Both the position numbers and the translations under genes were made by a program. Of a stretch of DNA of 64,000 bases, positions 1 through 12,281 are shown in pieces (the first letter of the stretch is position 1; every line of letters begins with the position of its first letter). The notes beneath the pieces were generated by a model. That model searched no databases. It was not told the DNA's origin and saw only the letters and a list, made by a program, of their open reading frames with translations. The stretch lies in contig ML996688.1 in the NCBI GenBank assembly GCA_010356995.1, forward strand, positions 558,001 through 622,000, in the 5' to 3' direction. The stretch comes from Trichodelitschia bisporula. Lineage: Eukaryota; Ascomycota; Dothideomycetes; Phaeotrichales; Phaeotrichaceae.

Positions 1-2783
1 GGAATGGCGGAGAGGAGAGGAGAGAGCGATGAAGGGGATGAGAGGATGAGGCGTCGCGATGTGTGACCGGGCCGGGCGAAGCGAGCACTTTTAGTGAGAT
101 TGCTGGGTTTAGAGCCAACTAGCGCGTAGGGATTATTTTGACTAGCGCAAGAGGCTATAACCATTTGGGCCATGATTTTGAGGGTGGTGAGTTATGGATG
201 AGAGGGTGTTGCTGTGTGTTGCTATGAGGTCCTACGGTAGTTCTAGCTCTATGTAGGTAACTTCGTATGTGTGTGAGAGAGTGAGAGAGAGAGGGCCAGT
301 TAGGAGCCTCCCCTTGACCCCTTCGCCCCTTCCCTAACAATTCTGCCTAACCCCTCCAACCCACCCCCAAACCCACGGACCTTCCAGCATTTCAGCCAGT
401 CGTGAGTTCCTTTCTTGAGCACTCAAGTCATGGAAAGTCTGCGCGTGCTTGGTGCCTTCCTCCTCCTCCTCCTCCTCCTCCTTCCCTCCATCCCCCTTCT
501 TCCTTCCTCCCCTACTCATCCTTTCCCACCCCCCCGCTCCTTCCTCAAGCCTGACTTGTTATACCCCGGCCGTTATGATCCTGGCTTAACCGGGAGACAG
601 CGACCTGTTGACTCCTGCGCTACAGGCCTACGAAAAAACCGCCTAGGATCCTCGACCATCCCTGCCACTAACAAGCCGTCAAGAGCGATGAAAGGAAACG
701 GACCTTGGAGGGGGAGGAGGAGGGGAAGGCGCTTGGGCGATGCATCTGACGAACCAAACTGGTACCAAAGGTATCCAAACGTCAACAACTCTATCCAAAT
801 CCTTCCTTCCTCACGAACTACGTATGAGGGCATGTTATAACGAAAGATACATCTGTTGTGTAAAAGAGGAAGCAGAGTCCCCTTCACCTAAACAGAGCGC
901 ATCACCATTATCCCTCCATATACGCGTACTCCTACACATCTTCTTCTCTCCCTATCTCTTTTACATATCGTTATATATCCACCTCTCACGACTGTGAGAT
1001 ACCACCTACAAAACACCCCCTTCGGTGCTTGTCTCGACCAGCAGACGACAGGTTAAGGTTAGGGCGTGAGCAACTCCCGTCCGGGAACACTTCCTTGAGC
1101 ACTGTCTGGCGTCCGTGTGCATGAGAAGAATAGACGCCTCCTACTACTTGCTCTCTTTTGCTCCCCCACTAGAACTAACTCTCTCTCCTCGCGCTCAATT
1201 CACCACGCTTTTCATGCTTCCCGCTGCATCTCACTCAACGCTCTTCTCCACGCCGCAGTCACAGCTCCGGTTCCGCAGATCGTCAATACGTATCTGGACC
1301 ACTTCTAACCCATCTACCCATTCGCATATTTTGGTACCGGCAAGCGACCTCGCCTATACGCACCTATTGAGTCTCGAACGTAGGCGCCTCTCACCCTATC
1401 TTTGAATTTCCCTCCTACCCAACCCCTACACCATCACGCCTCTCGCTCCACGCTCGTCCCGATCCAGATCCCATACGCTCGGACCCCATACGCCTCCAGT
1501 CTTTTCCCCTAGCACGCGGGCAGCCTAAGCAGCCGCGGCGTACATAACAACCCGCCCTGACGCCCATCTACTCCCCCCTCCACTCAAAGATCATCGACAA
1601 AGAGAGCGAAAGCCTGTCCGCCTCAAAAGCCCCAAAAGCAACGGACCACCAGGGCAGCGCGAGACCCCCATTGTCGCGCCAAACTACCCCCCNNNNNNNN
1701 NNNNNNNNNNNNNNNNNNNNNNNNNNNNNNNNNNNNNNNNNNNNNNAACCACCATAACCACCCAAAGCGTCTCTTGAATCGACAGCCTTATCCCCCATAC
1801 CCGTCGCTCTTTTTTTCTCTTCACTGAGTGAGGAACCAAGTACACGAACCTTCTCCCCATCCAACAAACCCTCACCTCTCCCATCGTCGCTCATTCTCAA
1901 CACACCGTGTCCGCGTTGTCAAGAACCTACCCTCTTACTACCCCGTCAAAACTGCATCGCGTCGACGCGTATCGCACTTGTCATCCTCAAACATCTCGTA
2001 TCGCACGCAAAGCCGCGTCCTGAACACCTTTGTAATTGACATCACCGCCATCTGCATTCCGGATCTTCTCACCCGCAGCCTTGTTCAACCCGCACCGTTG
2101 TACCACGCCGCGCACAACCACAGCTTCGGGCCTCATAACTCAAGATCCAGTTGTACCGACGAAGAGAATTGTGCAACAACGCGCCCGTCGTCTATTCCGA
2201 GTCCAAAGGATAGGATCCGCCTTGTACGCACCTTTGAGCGTTGGTACGCTGAAAGATATCCCCGATGTACTCACACACTAAGACTTTCCAGAAGTATCTC
2301 TGAATTTACGCGCATCTCTGTTGTTGCACCCGTTCAACCTCTTGCGCCGCAGGAACCGCGGAAAACGATTTAGCGCACCTTTTCGTCGCAAGCCCCCGGT
2401 CTATTCAAGACATTGACGGCGTAGGTGTACCATCCGGCGCCATAGTTCACAAAACTCTATCTGGTCCCCGTTACCTGGCCTGCGTTTCCTCACATCCGCC
2501 TTCGTCGATTAATTCGGCTCCTGCTGCCTCTGGTTGCGACTGGAACCCCTCGACCCCTTCCTGTTTCAGCCTGGTTGAGTTCAACTCGGGCGCCCAGCGC
2601 AGCGAAAACCCGCAACCCTTCGGGTAGCGTCATTGTTGCCAGTCAAGGGCCTCGTGTCGCTTTGCATCGACTTCCTTGGGAAATTCCCGAGGTCACTCCA
2701 ATTCTTCCTGTTTTCGGCCGCCGGGCCCGTCCATAGAAAATACCGTCAAGGTGGCGGCCGCAGTAGCGCATCATCCGACCCAT
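1..2783. other. Intergenic and 5' leader region, no gene called
   Basis: No open frame here looks like a protein. The stretch has a (CTC)n microsatellite near 457-483, many C/T-rich tracts and an assembly gap. The last kilobase is probably promoter and 5' leader of the zinc-finger gene that follows. The longest open stretch (about 1828-2373, plus strand) has no recognisable domain and a composition typical of pyrimidine-rich leader, so I do not call it. Confidence 0.6.
1693..1746. other. Assembly gap (54 N)
   Basis: Fifty-four consecutive N. True length and content are unknown. Confidence 0.99.
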
Positions 2784-4254
2784 ATGCATCCTGGGTCGGA
2801 TTCAATGGGTGCAACTTCTGGCTTTTCAGCACGGAGACCAAATGCCCAGAGCCTACCGACTTTTGAACTGCCTCCCCCATCCCTTTCTTCGCATCAGCAT
2901 CAACAACAACAGCAGCACCAACATCAGCAAAAGTACCCCTACTCGAACGGGACCCAAGCTTCCGGCACGCTCGCCAGCGTAGGCAACCTCCTTACACCTC
3001 CCAGCACCATCGGCGGCGAGAGCTCCGCCGGTTCGACTGCATCTTCAGTCGCGCCGTACGCACAAAACGGTGGGTACTCAGCCGCGAGCTGGTCTCCCTC
3101 GACCGCGAACTCTGCGTCCTACGGCTTTCAGCAAGGCGGAGGTGCTGCGCAGCATTCGTATCAACCACAGCAGCAGTCCCATCGTGGAAGCGTTGGGTCG
3201 TTTTCACCCCTTCACCACCACAACGGCGGATTAGTGCGGGGGACGCATCCGGCGTCGCCAGCAACGACAGAAGGAAGCGGCATGCAGCCGGGAAGCTATG
3301 AAGTCAGTCTCCCGCCTTTCCCTACTTCTGGATCAGGCCCCATGTCCGCACCACCCACCCTCGCGACTATGGCGCCGCCGCAGCAGCAGCAACATCAGGG
3401 CTCACAGTCGCAACAGCAGAATATGATGTCGGCCCCATCTCCTGTCTCGTCAACCGGCCCACCGCATCCTTCGCCAATCCACGCCCAGGATCAGTTCCGT
3501 GCGCCATCCAACCAAAACTACTATTCATCACAACCTTCAAATAACCCACAGCAGTCTCCCTACCAATATTCCGCTGCGCCACCCCAACACTCTCCACTCT
3601 CAGCCGGCGGCCCGATGTCGCGCCCCCAAATGTCCCCAGCGTCAGCGTCGGGGCCGATCCCGCCGCTGTCCGCTCCCCCGGTACAATCACCACACTATGC
3701 CCCACGCCCCTACGGCCCTCCGTACCAGACTCACGGCCCTGTCTTGTCCAACCTACAGAATCCAAGCGGCGCTCCGGTCTTGATGGGCGGTCTCCCCCCC
3801 AGCATGATGCACGGATTTACCAGCGGACACGCTGCCGCTGGCCTACACATGTATGGCGGCGGCCCTCCAGGGACGGCCCCCGGTTCGCATACTCCGCAAT
3901 CGGGACCAGGCCACAACGATCGACCATTCAAATGCGACCAGTGTCCTCAGAGCTTCAACCGGAACCATGATCTGAAGCGCCACAAGCGGATACATCTTGC
4001 AGTGAAGCCATTCCCGTGTGGCCATTGCGACAAGAGCTTCTCGCGGAAAGATGCGCTTAAGGTCAGTTTTTTTTACTGTGCTGTTAAGCATATGCTGATG
4101 GTAATTGCAGCGCCATATCCTCGTGAAAGGGTGCGGCAAATCTCAGGCGTCGGGTGCAGACGCGGACAAGCGCGAAGGCTCGCAGTCCCCGGCAAATAAG
4201 TCAGCTTCGAAAGACACTCACGACGTGAAATCTGTGTCTGTAGGACACTCGTGA
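2784..4254 (+). CDS. C2H2 zinc-finger transcription factor
   Basis: Predicted nuclear DNA-binding regulator of about 473 aa. Exons 2784-4061 and 4111-4254; the 49-nt intron has a GTCAG donor, a TGCTGAT branch-like site and a GCAG acceptor. The first ~380 residues are low complexity, rich in Gln, Pro and Ser, as in many fungal activators. Two fingers lie near the C terminus. Finger 1 (about 382-404) is C-x2-C-x12-H-x3-H. Finger 2 starts FPCGHCDKSF and is finished only after splicing by RHILVKGC, giving a C-x2-C-x12-H-x5-C finger. Without splicing the second finger would be broken. The first in-frame ATG is at 2784; the frame is open further upstream without an ATG, so an upstream spliced exon is possible. 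It resembles a conserved filamentous-fungal family, but I cannot name the orthologue. Confidence 0.85.
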
Positions 4255-6318
4255 TTCTTCGCGAGAGGCATAATCCAGTTCATCTCGGCTCTTTTAATGA
4301 TCGCCATCTGACGAGTAAGCGACTCTCGATCGTTCTCCTCGCTTCTTCGATGACAGACAAAATCGCCAGCTGCCAAGCCTGACGTTTCATTGTATAACTA
4401 TGGTGTATGAAGTATAATGGCGGCCTTCCCTTGTAATCCGTCTGCTGTATTTTGTGTTTTTGGACTGTTTTATCTCGTCTGGCTGAGATCTCGGCTATCA
4501 TTTCCCTTGTACTTGGTGGTGTCGGGTGTGGCTGTTGGTCTGTCAAGTAAAGATACGGCTGGAGTTCTGGGCTGTATGGGGCGGGGCTGGGAGGGTTGGA
4601 TACGGGGCCCTTTTTTCATTTTAACTGCGGATACCTCCTTGTTATGATCGTCGGGTCTTTTCTTTTGGTTGCCTCTGCTGCCTTTTCCGTGCTCCTGCTT
4701 TTGCACGTTTCTTCTTGGTTGCTGCATTCATCACTGAATAGTGATGCGGGGGATATCCTACCTGGTGCCGCGGGTCAGCTTTTGTGTTTATGGAGAGGGA
4801 TGCGTTGCTCGGGCGGCCTTTCTCAACTTTTTTGCCGTGCGGGGGAGAGGCGACATGATCTGATATCTTGGAATTGTCGGCTGACGCGCAGATGGTGGAG
4901 AGGAATAGGTATTGACGAGAGATCAAGGTCTAAAATGGGATATATGTTTGAGACTTCTTTAGCCAAGCTCGGTTTACGTCTTCGAGTGCTTTGCCCCTGG
5001 TGTTGTGCCAAATGGCGAGCCTTTGCCCTAGATTACTTTTCCTGATAGAGGAGAAGGTTCGTCCAGAAGAATCACATGCTTATGCTGTTGCTATCTTTAT
5101 GTGAAATTCGTTGACCGTTATTATGGACTGGAAGGTTAACAAGCTCACACGAGGCTTCTTTAGCACGAGTTGGCTTTACTGCGTACGGTATGTCCTTAGC
5201 CGTGACGTGAACCTTGCAAGGGTGCCGTGCGTGCCTTCGGTGCCACTTCGCTGTCTTCAACGGATACCCGGTAAAAGTATTTTCCATCCCCGATCGCGTT
5301 CCAACCTCGACCCGAAGACGCTGCTCATTCCACATCCCTCGTTCCCTTTCCTTTCGAGTCATTGTCGTGGGATTGATGAAGTTGACGTGCAATTCTAATT
5401 TGAGCTGTTTCCGTAGACATCAACACTTACCGATTTACTGCCGTCCCATGTCCCATCCATCATCAGTCACGCCAATCCGACAAAACTGTTATGACGTCGC
5501 TTTCGTTCCTTCCCTTCCCTTATATTGGGACATTGAGACATGGAAAATGCAGAATACCACTGGAGAAATCAACGACTATCTAGTCGTGTAGGCTTTGTCA
5601 ATCATGAAAATGTGTCAGGAGTGCCGTTGCAGGGAACTGGAACTACATGTGGCTGCTGAACAACCCTTCGGATACCTTGATATGCTGTCCAGTCAGGACT
5701 AATTTATACAGCTCAACTTCCCTGTGCTGAGCACAGTAATGGAACACTCTTGTAGTCGCAGAGACCGAGAGCTCCTGTCCCATTATCGATGGTCGAATCG
5801 CATGTTTTCCTTATCCCCCTTTCTGCCTAGTCCGACCCCGGAATGCATACCGTCCGAAAGGGACAAATGTGACGGACCCGATGGCCGGTGAATCTTCCTT
5901 GCGCCAAAAGCCTCAACTCCTCGACTGCCTCTAGTCGTCCCGGGTTTGGTGAGCAACATACTCCGTTGCCAGGCAAAACTTGTTGTGTTTTCTACAAACC
6001 TGTAATTCCCCCGGCAACCGCAGAGCCTTAAGCCGGCGATTTTGCGCTGTCTTGAGCTTGTAGTTTCGCCTGCCACCGTCTTCTCCTTCCACTGAGCAAC
6101 TGACCCGCCCCTTCCCGTACTTCCACCACGCGCGCCTTTCTCCATGCTGCCACCGCCCTGGACTCTCGCTCATATCGCTCGCGTACAACTCATATTTCAG
6201 AAGTCGCATCAACAACTGACCGTTTGCTTGGCTCTACAATTCTGTCCTCCAATACCTATCCCTTCTGGTTGGCTTTACCGTACTCAGTGTCCGGTTATCA
6301 GTGCGCAAAATCCTCTCG
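4255..6318. other. Intergenic: 3' region of zinc-finger gene and upstream region of kinase gene
   Basis: About 2 kb with no supported gene. A 149-codon open stretch at 4596-5045 (plus) lacks an ATG at its start and any domain. The right part carries the promoter and 5' leader of the kinase, which contains its own intron. Confidence 0.55.
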
Positions 6319-6371
6319 GTAAGAATGAAACATTGCGCACATTATCGCGATCTACTAACATCATTGCCTAG
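6319..6371 (+). other. Intron in the 5' leader of the kinase gene
   Basis: A textbook intron signature: GTAAGA donor at 6319, CTACTAAC branch site near 6351-6358 and CCTAG acceptor ending at 6371 (53 nt). It lies 126 nt upstream of the proposed ATG, so it would be spliced from the leader. Confidence 0.65.
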
Positions 6372-6497
6372 GAGGGAGCTTGCGATCCCCAGGGTTTCAA
6401 CCCGCCTCAATTCAATCCGCACTCCACTCCAGGCCTACTTATTCCGGCACCTCGGCCGCCCGCTGCATCTTCACTTGCCTGGATCGAGGCCTGTACG

Positions 6498-9400
6498 ATG
6501 GACCAACCCTTGGTTTGCCAGCGTCCTCCGACACGTCGCCGCCCCTTGGAGGATGCCTCGTCGAGACTCAACGTACCGAATCACTCCGAGTTGGACAAGC
6601 CGCGTCAGATCATGATGTACCCTCGCCCAGAGCAGGTACCCGGAACAACTACCAGCCATAGAGCTCTCGAGGCGCCAATCTCCAATCGGTCGTCCCCTAT
6701 TCCGCAGGAACAACTGGACCCGAATTGTGATTCCTTCCTGTCGGATGCTTCGGGGTATTCACGAAACCGCAAAACTCACATTGGACCCTGGCAACTCGGA
6801 CCCACAGTTGGCAAAGGAGGTACCGCTCGGGTACGGAAGGTCAGGCATATGACGACTGGGCAGGAAGCTGTTGCAAAAATTGTGTCCAAGGAAATCGCAG
6901 AGAAGGTCAGAGCCATCAGCTTGATGAACCTTGTGAAGAGCTCCCGGAACGGCGATCCCGCCTTGATGACAGACTCGTACATCCCCGTTGGCTTAGAGCG
7001 TGAGATCGTCATCATGAAACTGCTCAACCATCGGAACATCGTGAAGCTCTACGATGTCTGGGAGAACCGCAACGAGTTGTAAGTTGACTAGTGTGAGTTT
7101 TCACGCCGAGGCTAATCGTAGAATCTAGGTATCTTGTCATGGAAAAGGTCGAAGGCGGCGAGCTCTTTGAATTCATTGCGCGTAGGAAGTGTCTGGATGA
7201 GGGCATTGCCGTATATCTTTACCGCCAGATCGTCGCTGCCCTTCTTTACCTCCATCGCATCCACATTCACCACCGTGATCTGAAGCCGGAGAACATTCTG
7301 ATTGATGTCAAAACACTGACCGTCAAGTTAGTGGATTTTGGCATGGCTGCTCTGCAACCTAAGGGTGGCTTGCTCACTACCCCCTGTGGCAGCCCTCATT
7401 ACGCGGCTCCTGAACTCCTAAATGGAACGCCTTATGATGGCAGCAAAGCTGATGTTTGGAGCAGCGGGGTCGTATTGTTCGTCATGCTCACCGGCAAGCC
7501 TCCTTTCAACTACCCCGACGATCCATTCGACCAGTTTTCCGAGCAAAAGAAACTCACCATCTTGTTTCGGAACATTCATAGGGCGGATTACAAGATGCCA
7601 GCCAACTTCAGCCCTGAACTCCAAGACCTTGTCCGGCGCATATTCATCGTGGAACCGCCGAATCGAATCTCCGTCAACCAGATATGGTTCCATCCATGGC
7701 TGCAGAAGTACAACAAGGCGCACAATATAGACGCGCACAAGGAGATCGATAGGTGGATCGGGCCGAAACCCAGAATCTCGAATTGGAAGGCGGTAACACG
7801 CAAGAACATCGATCGTGAGATCTTTAGAAATCTGAGGACGTTGTGGCATAGTGAAACGGAGAAGTCGCTCCTTGACTTGCTTTGTAGTCCAGAGTAAGTT
7901 CCACCTGGTGTCTTTGACCGAATGTTTACCAATATCTAGGCCTAACCAGCAAAAGTTCTTCTACAAGGCCCTCATGGGCCACAGGGAGGAGCACCTGGAA
8001 GACTTTCAACCCAATCCGACCGCCATTAACTACTCGTCCAGCGACCATCAGCACATGCTGCCTGCTCCTGTCAGCAATGCCTTATCTTCTGTCCAATCGG
8101 AGCTCATGCACTCGAAATCCGAATATTCGGTTGCCGGCAATGAACAGTTGTATTCCCGCCACAGCTTTTTCGATCTAACCCCATCTGAAATGAGCTACGA
8201 TCCGTACCGGGATGCTCATGAGGCTAAACCCAACTATCTCGAGGTCGCCATCAAGCGGTCTTTGTCTAAGGATGGCCGGAGGGTGAAGCCGGGTCATCGC
8301 TCGACTTTGACCAGGCTCGAAGCCACTCGGCTCGAGGCCGCACGCCAAAGCAGTCGGAAAAGCTCCCGGTCGTACTTCACTGGCACCAATTCTATGCGTA
8401 GCTCGCGTGCTGGTCGAGCATCACACGTATCGTCTCGTATGTCCCTTACCAGCTCCCAGGCAGCTGGTGCTTCCCATGCATTGGTCATTAGGCGCCAGTT
8501 AAGTCACCGTAAGCGTAACGTCAACTTCAGCCATTTGCGGCGAGGCGTCACGCCCGACGATGCCACGCCCGCACCCACGCCGAGCTCAGGTACTTCCGCT
8601 ATTCCAGGTCCCAACAAAGTGATGCCGAGTCATCCGCGAGCCATACCTGCTCACAGTCATCGGGTTGACAGCCCCACCCCTCCTCATGCGCCCACTGGTG
8701 GTGCTGTTCGATCTCTGAAGGAGAAGCTTAAAGGGACAACTTCTGCTCATCGCCCGACAAAGCCGAGGGAATTCGACTCGGACGCGCGCCAGGCGAGTGC
8801 CGAATTTGGAAAGGTGTGCGAAGAAGCCTTTTTCCAGTCTTCGTTTGGCTCGACCGCCACTTCGAATATCACGGAGCAGCGTACCGCTCGTACGGACACA
8901 CCGCCTTCTTCCTTGTTAAGAGACTCTGTGAACCTCTCCACAGGCGACCTTTCGTCCCGGGTCGACAAGGTGGTTCTCAGGAATCGCCCGCTTCCTCCAA
9001 CCCCCGACTACCCGAGGATCCAGGTCACGGGAGAGAAAGGCGGAACCGCGGATGGAAGGCGGTCGGTGTCCGCTCCCCAGGATCGGTCCTACCACAAAAC
9101 TGTCCCCGATCAAGACATGAACCACCTCCATATCATCCCTGAAGAAGGCCGGTTCGCGGATGACGAAAACAACACGGATTACTACAATTCGCCTGTGTAC
9201 CAGCGCTCACCCTACCGATCTGTGACTGATCCTCAGCCATATTCGCAGGTGTACCGGCCTGAGGCGACCATCCGCTGCGTAGGCGCATCGACTCCTTCTC
9301 CAGCTGGGTCTTTCGGAGCTCCATCTCCACTCGCAATCAGGAAGCAAAAGAGCAACATAGGGCAGGAGAGGTCGCCCACTCCTTCTGCGGATAAGCCTCA

Positions 9401-10316
9401 TCCTGTTTCCATGGTCTCGGATGCCAGCGATTGGCAGGATTGCAATAGCTCAGGTCCATCATCTGCCGTAGACCTTACACATCCAGGTACGTGACTTGCT
9501 GATACGTATTGCCTTTTACAGATTCGCTAATGTATATACAAGATGGTACCCGTAAGGGATACCCGAACCACACGTTTGAACTAAGCTCCGTTCAAAGACA
9601 GCGGTCCGTCCGAAAGGGAGCTCAGGCTAGAGGCGGCGAGGCGAAGAAAGGCTTCATGAATCTCTTCAAACGCAAGAAGCGTAAGTCACTCGAACCTCTC
9701 TAACTGCAAGCTAAATCACCCAAAACAGGCACGGATGCAGTGATCTCAGAGGTTCCCAGCTCGCCTCCTAGCATGGTACCTTCGAACAGCCAGGTTTTCG
9801 TCAAGCCGAAGGACAATACACACTGGAATGCATTGCAGCGCTGGCTTCGCATCAGGCCATTCACCGCCAGCACGATCATCGTTTCCAGCCGCGTCAACGC
9901 TCTCAACACCGTACGCATGTTCCTCGATGAAATCCGGGGCCCGCTCGGCATTCAGGGCATTTCTGCTGAAGGATGGACCGTGTGTGCCAACGTCCCGGAA
10001 GATAACGGTAATCCCTTCGCTGTGATGTGATTCGTGAGCTAACGCGAGGTGTCATACAGAGGCTTCGGCCAAGCCAGCCAGCTTCGCCATTGAAATTTTC
10101 GAGATGCAGCGGAACTATCGTCCTATCGGGGTGCAGCTCATCCGAATCACACAGATTCGCGGTGCTCAAAGCACTGTCAAAATCGTTGTGTCCAAATTAG
10201 GCGCCTTTCTCCGTAAATTCAACCTGATCCTGGATGACAAGGCCGAAGCGAGCCGATTGATCGCAGCCTTCAATGCGCCGCTTGAAGCCGTTCAAGAGAA
10301 GCTGAACCAGGCATAA
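6498..10316 (+). CDS. Gin4/Hsl1/Cdr2-like (NIM1-related) protein kinase with C-terminal KA1-type domain
   Basis: Serine/threonine kinase of the septin-associated, Wee1-regulating family that links morphogenesis to mitotic entry; expected at the cortex or septum. Six exons: 6498-7078, 7129-7893, 7940-9486, 9522-9680, 9729-10007, 10060-10316, giving about 1195 aa with a continuous frame. Kinase core at about residues 95-410: glycine loop GKGGTARV, VAIK-type lysine in AVAKIV, catalytic HRDLKPEN, DFG, GSPHYAAPE and DVWSSGV. The long middle is Ser/Pro/Arg rich. The C terminus (about 1015-1195, from NTHWNALQRWLRIRPF onward) looks like a membrane-binding KA1 domain. The fourth exon has two in-frame acceptors 21 nt apart (ending 9521 and 9542). 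Family assignment is strong; choosing among GIN4, HSL1 and KCC4 names is not, as filamentous fungi usually have one such kinase. Confidence 0.92.
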
Positions 10317-11026
10317 TACTCTCTTACCCTGTGACTCTCATACCCTGAGTATCAAGGATCAATCAGGGTTTCGGGATTAACGTGTCTATTCCATGGACAC
10401 TCATGTCTGCTCCTTCATATTCCTTCCAGAGTACGCGTTGACATGTAATGGTGTTGTTAGCGGCTGATTCCCCGAGATGTCAGTTCAGGCTTCACATGTT
10501 TGGATTGGTAGTGTGGTAATAGTCTTGTGGTCCATGGGTTCATGGCTTTATCTAGCCGTCTTACCACGATGAATAGCCTGGCTTGGGAGGTGGCGGGAGC
10601 TCAATATGTATGGGGGCTTGTAAGAGTAGTTGTGACACATGGTTGAATGGTAGGGTCAGATGTGGTTCAATTCGAATTCAACCGGGTGACTGGCGTGAGC
10701 TTCGTGGTCTACTCGCGTTTATGGGGGCAAGCAGCGATGGTTGAGAGTATGATGCAGTCCCGAGGAACAATTACTGAGATTAAGATGTCATCGACTAGTT
10801 ACCTTGAGTCGCAACTCGATGAAGCGCTGAAGTGTTCATTTGCTGAGTCTACTACACCTTACGTAGCCACACTCCAACCGACGACCGTCCCAAAAACTCC
10901 ATTTCCAGCGGCTTGACACAATAGGCTTTGTGGCTTCCGCTGCCCCAGCCCGATCGATTCATAACTTCGTCGGCATATACGCCACGCCTGGAGCCAAGAC
11001 AAGGAAATGCGAGTTTGCAGCTAGCT
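10317..11026. other. Intergenic between convergent kinase and UBC13 genes
   Basis: About 700 bp between two 3' ends. It should hold both polyadenylation regions. I see no coding frame, RNA gene or repeat. Confidence 0.6.
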
Positions 11027-11617
11027 TCACTTCGCGTACTGCGCTGTCCACTCCTGCGCGGTCTGGATGGCGGCATTTTGGTCCTGCTTCCACCGCTGGG
11101 CGACGTCATTCGCTAGAGGGTCATCTGGATTCGGGGCGCCCAGAAGAGCTTGAATGGAGAGGAGAATGGTCCGTATCTGTAGAGCCGGAGACCAGTTGCC
11201 TGAGTGGTCAGCCACGCACAGCGCCCAAAATTGTCACATACTCTTCAGCACATCCAAGCATATCCGGCCAAGGCGATCGATGTTGGGATGGTAAATCTTG
11301 GTGAGAAACCGGACCTTGGGCGGCGTCATCGGGTAGTCGTCAGGCAGGAAGAGCTCAAGCTTGAAGGTGCCACCTGATCCGTCAGTGTCAAGTGCGGAGG
11401 TACCGGAAAGCTCAGCTTACCTTCGTACGGAGACTGCGAAGGGCCATCGATCTTAACGTCGAAGTACCTCAGGTTGTCTTCATGGGGAACTGCACTGATG
11501 CCCGGGACACTGGTCAAGTTTAGTCGGGCGTATCTGGCAACTGATGAGCGGGGTGGTTCCTTACGGCTCAGCCATCAGACGCTCCGTCTCCTTGATGATG
11601 CGCTTGGGAAGAGCCAT
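11027..11617 (-). CDS. UBC13: Ubiquitin-conjugating enzyme E2, Ubc13 type
   Basis: E2 that, with an Mms2-type partner, builds Lys63-linked ubiquitin chains in DNA damage tolerance. Exons (minus): 11617-11565, 11509-11421, 11373-11242, 11199-11027; introns of 55, 47 and 42 nt; product 148 aa, the usual family length. The protein starts [14 protein letters not shown]. The catalytic region reads [16 protein letters not shown], with the active-site Cys in RICLDVL, and the tail contains [19 protein letters not shown]. Every intron preserves frame and the assembled protein matches Ubc13 throughout. It is divergent from MTC5, with 664 bp between start codons. Confidence 0.96.
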
Positions 11618-12281
11618 GATGCTCAGAGAGCCCCGCTGCGGGGAGGATTTCGGGCCGGGAAGAGAAGGTTGGTTGCTGGCGGTGGGGTTTGAAGTGTTGA
11701 CAAGGACCAGAGCGGGTCGGAAAGCGGCGTGTGGGGTAGGTACAGCGCGGGCACAAGCTGGATGACAACGAATAGGTCAAGGTTCAAACGCGAGATCAAA
11801 TCTAAGGTAGGTGGGGAGGTTGAAAGGGGAGGTGAAGAGAGAAGGGGGGGTTTTCGGGGTTATTTGGAAAGCCTGATTGACGGCGAGCAGGGCGAATGTT
11901 CAGGTCTGCCCCGCGCCACCACGAACTGGCCGAGTAGATTCTTGGCGGGTCTCAGGCATAGATCATCGGACGCGCTATGCGTGGGGGTAGAGTACAGTAC
12001 ATACGGGTAGAGTAGAAGTCGTCGACACTGCATACGCATACTGGTACGGCATTTTATTGTACATCCCCCCACCTCTCATCAATCTGTTCGATAGTCCGAA
12101 GAAGAGCTGAAAGCTCCATTTTGGCAACCCTACGGCCTTCCCATCCCATTGTTCTTCTGATACGTTCATGATCCCTACCGTACACTGTACACGCGTCATA
12201 TTACGATGACCTCAACTCCGCAGCTCCAAACTGCGCTAGCCATAGCTCTTCTGCCTCCTCGCCGGTGCGCATTCTGCAACC
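11618..12281. promoter_or_regulatory. Divergent promoter region UBC13 / MTC5
   Basis: The two start codons face away from each other across 664 bp, so both promoters and leaders must lie here. No specific factor site is claimed. Confidence 0.55.

Noticed and set aside
1828-2373. 181-codon open stretch upstream of the zinc-finger gene
   Set aside because: Pyrimidine-leader composition, no domain, and overlapping alternative frames; more likely 5' leader.
4596-5045. 149-codon frame with a hydrophobic start after the zinc-finger gene
   Set aside because: No ATG at its start, low-complexity hydrophobic part from T-rich DNA, and no recognised domain.
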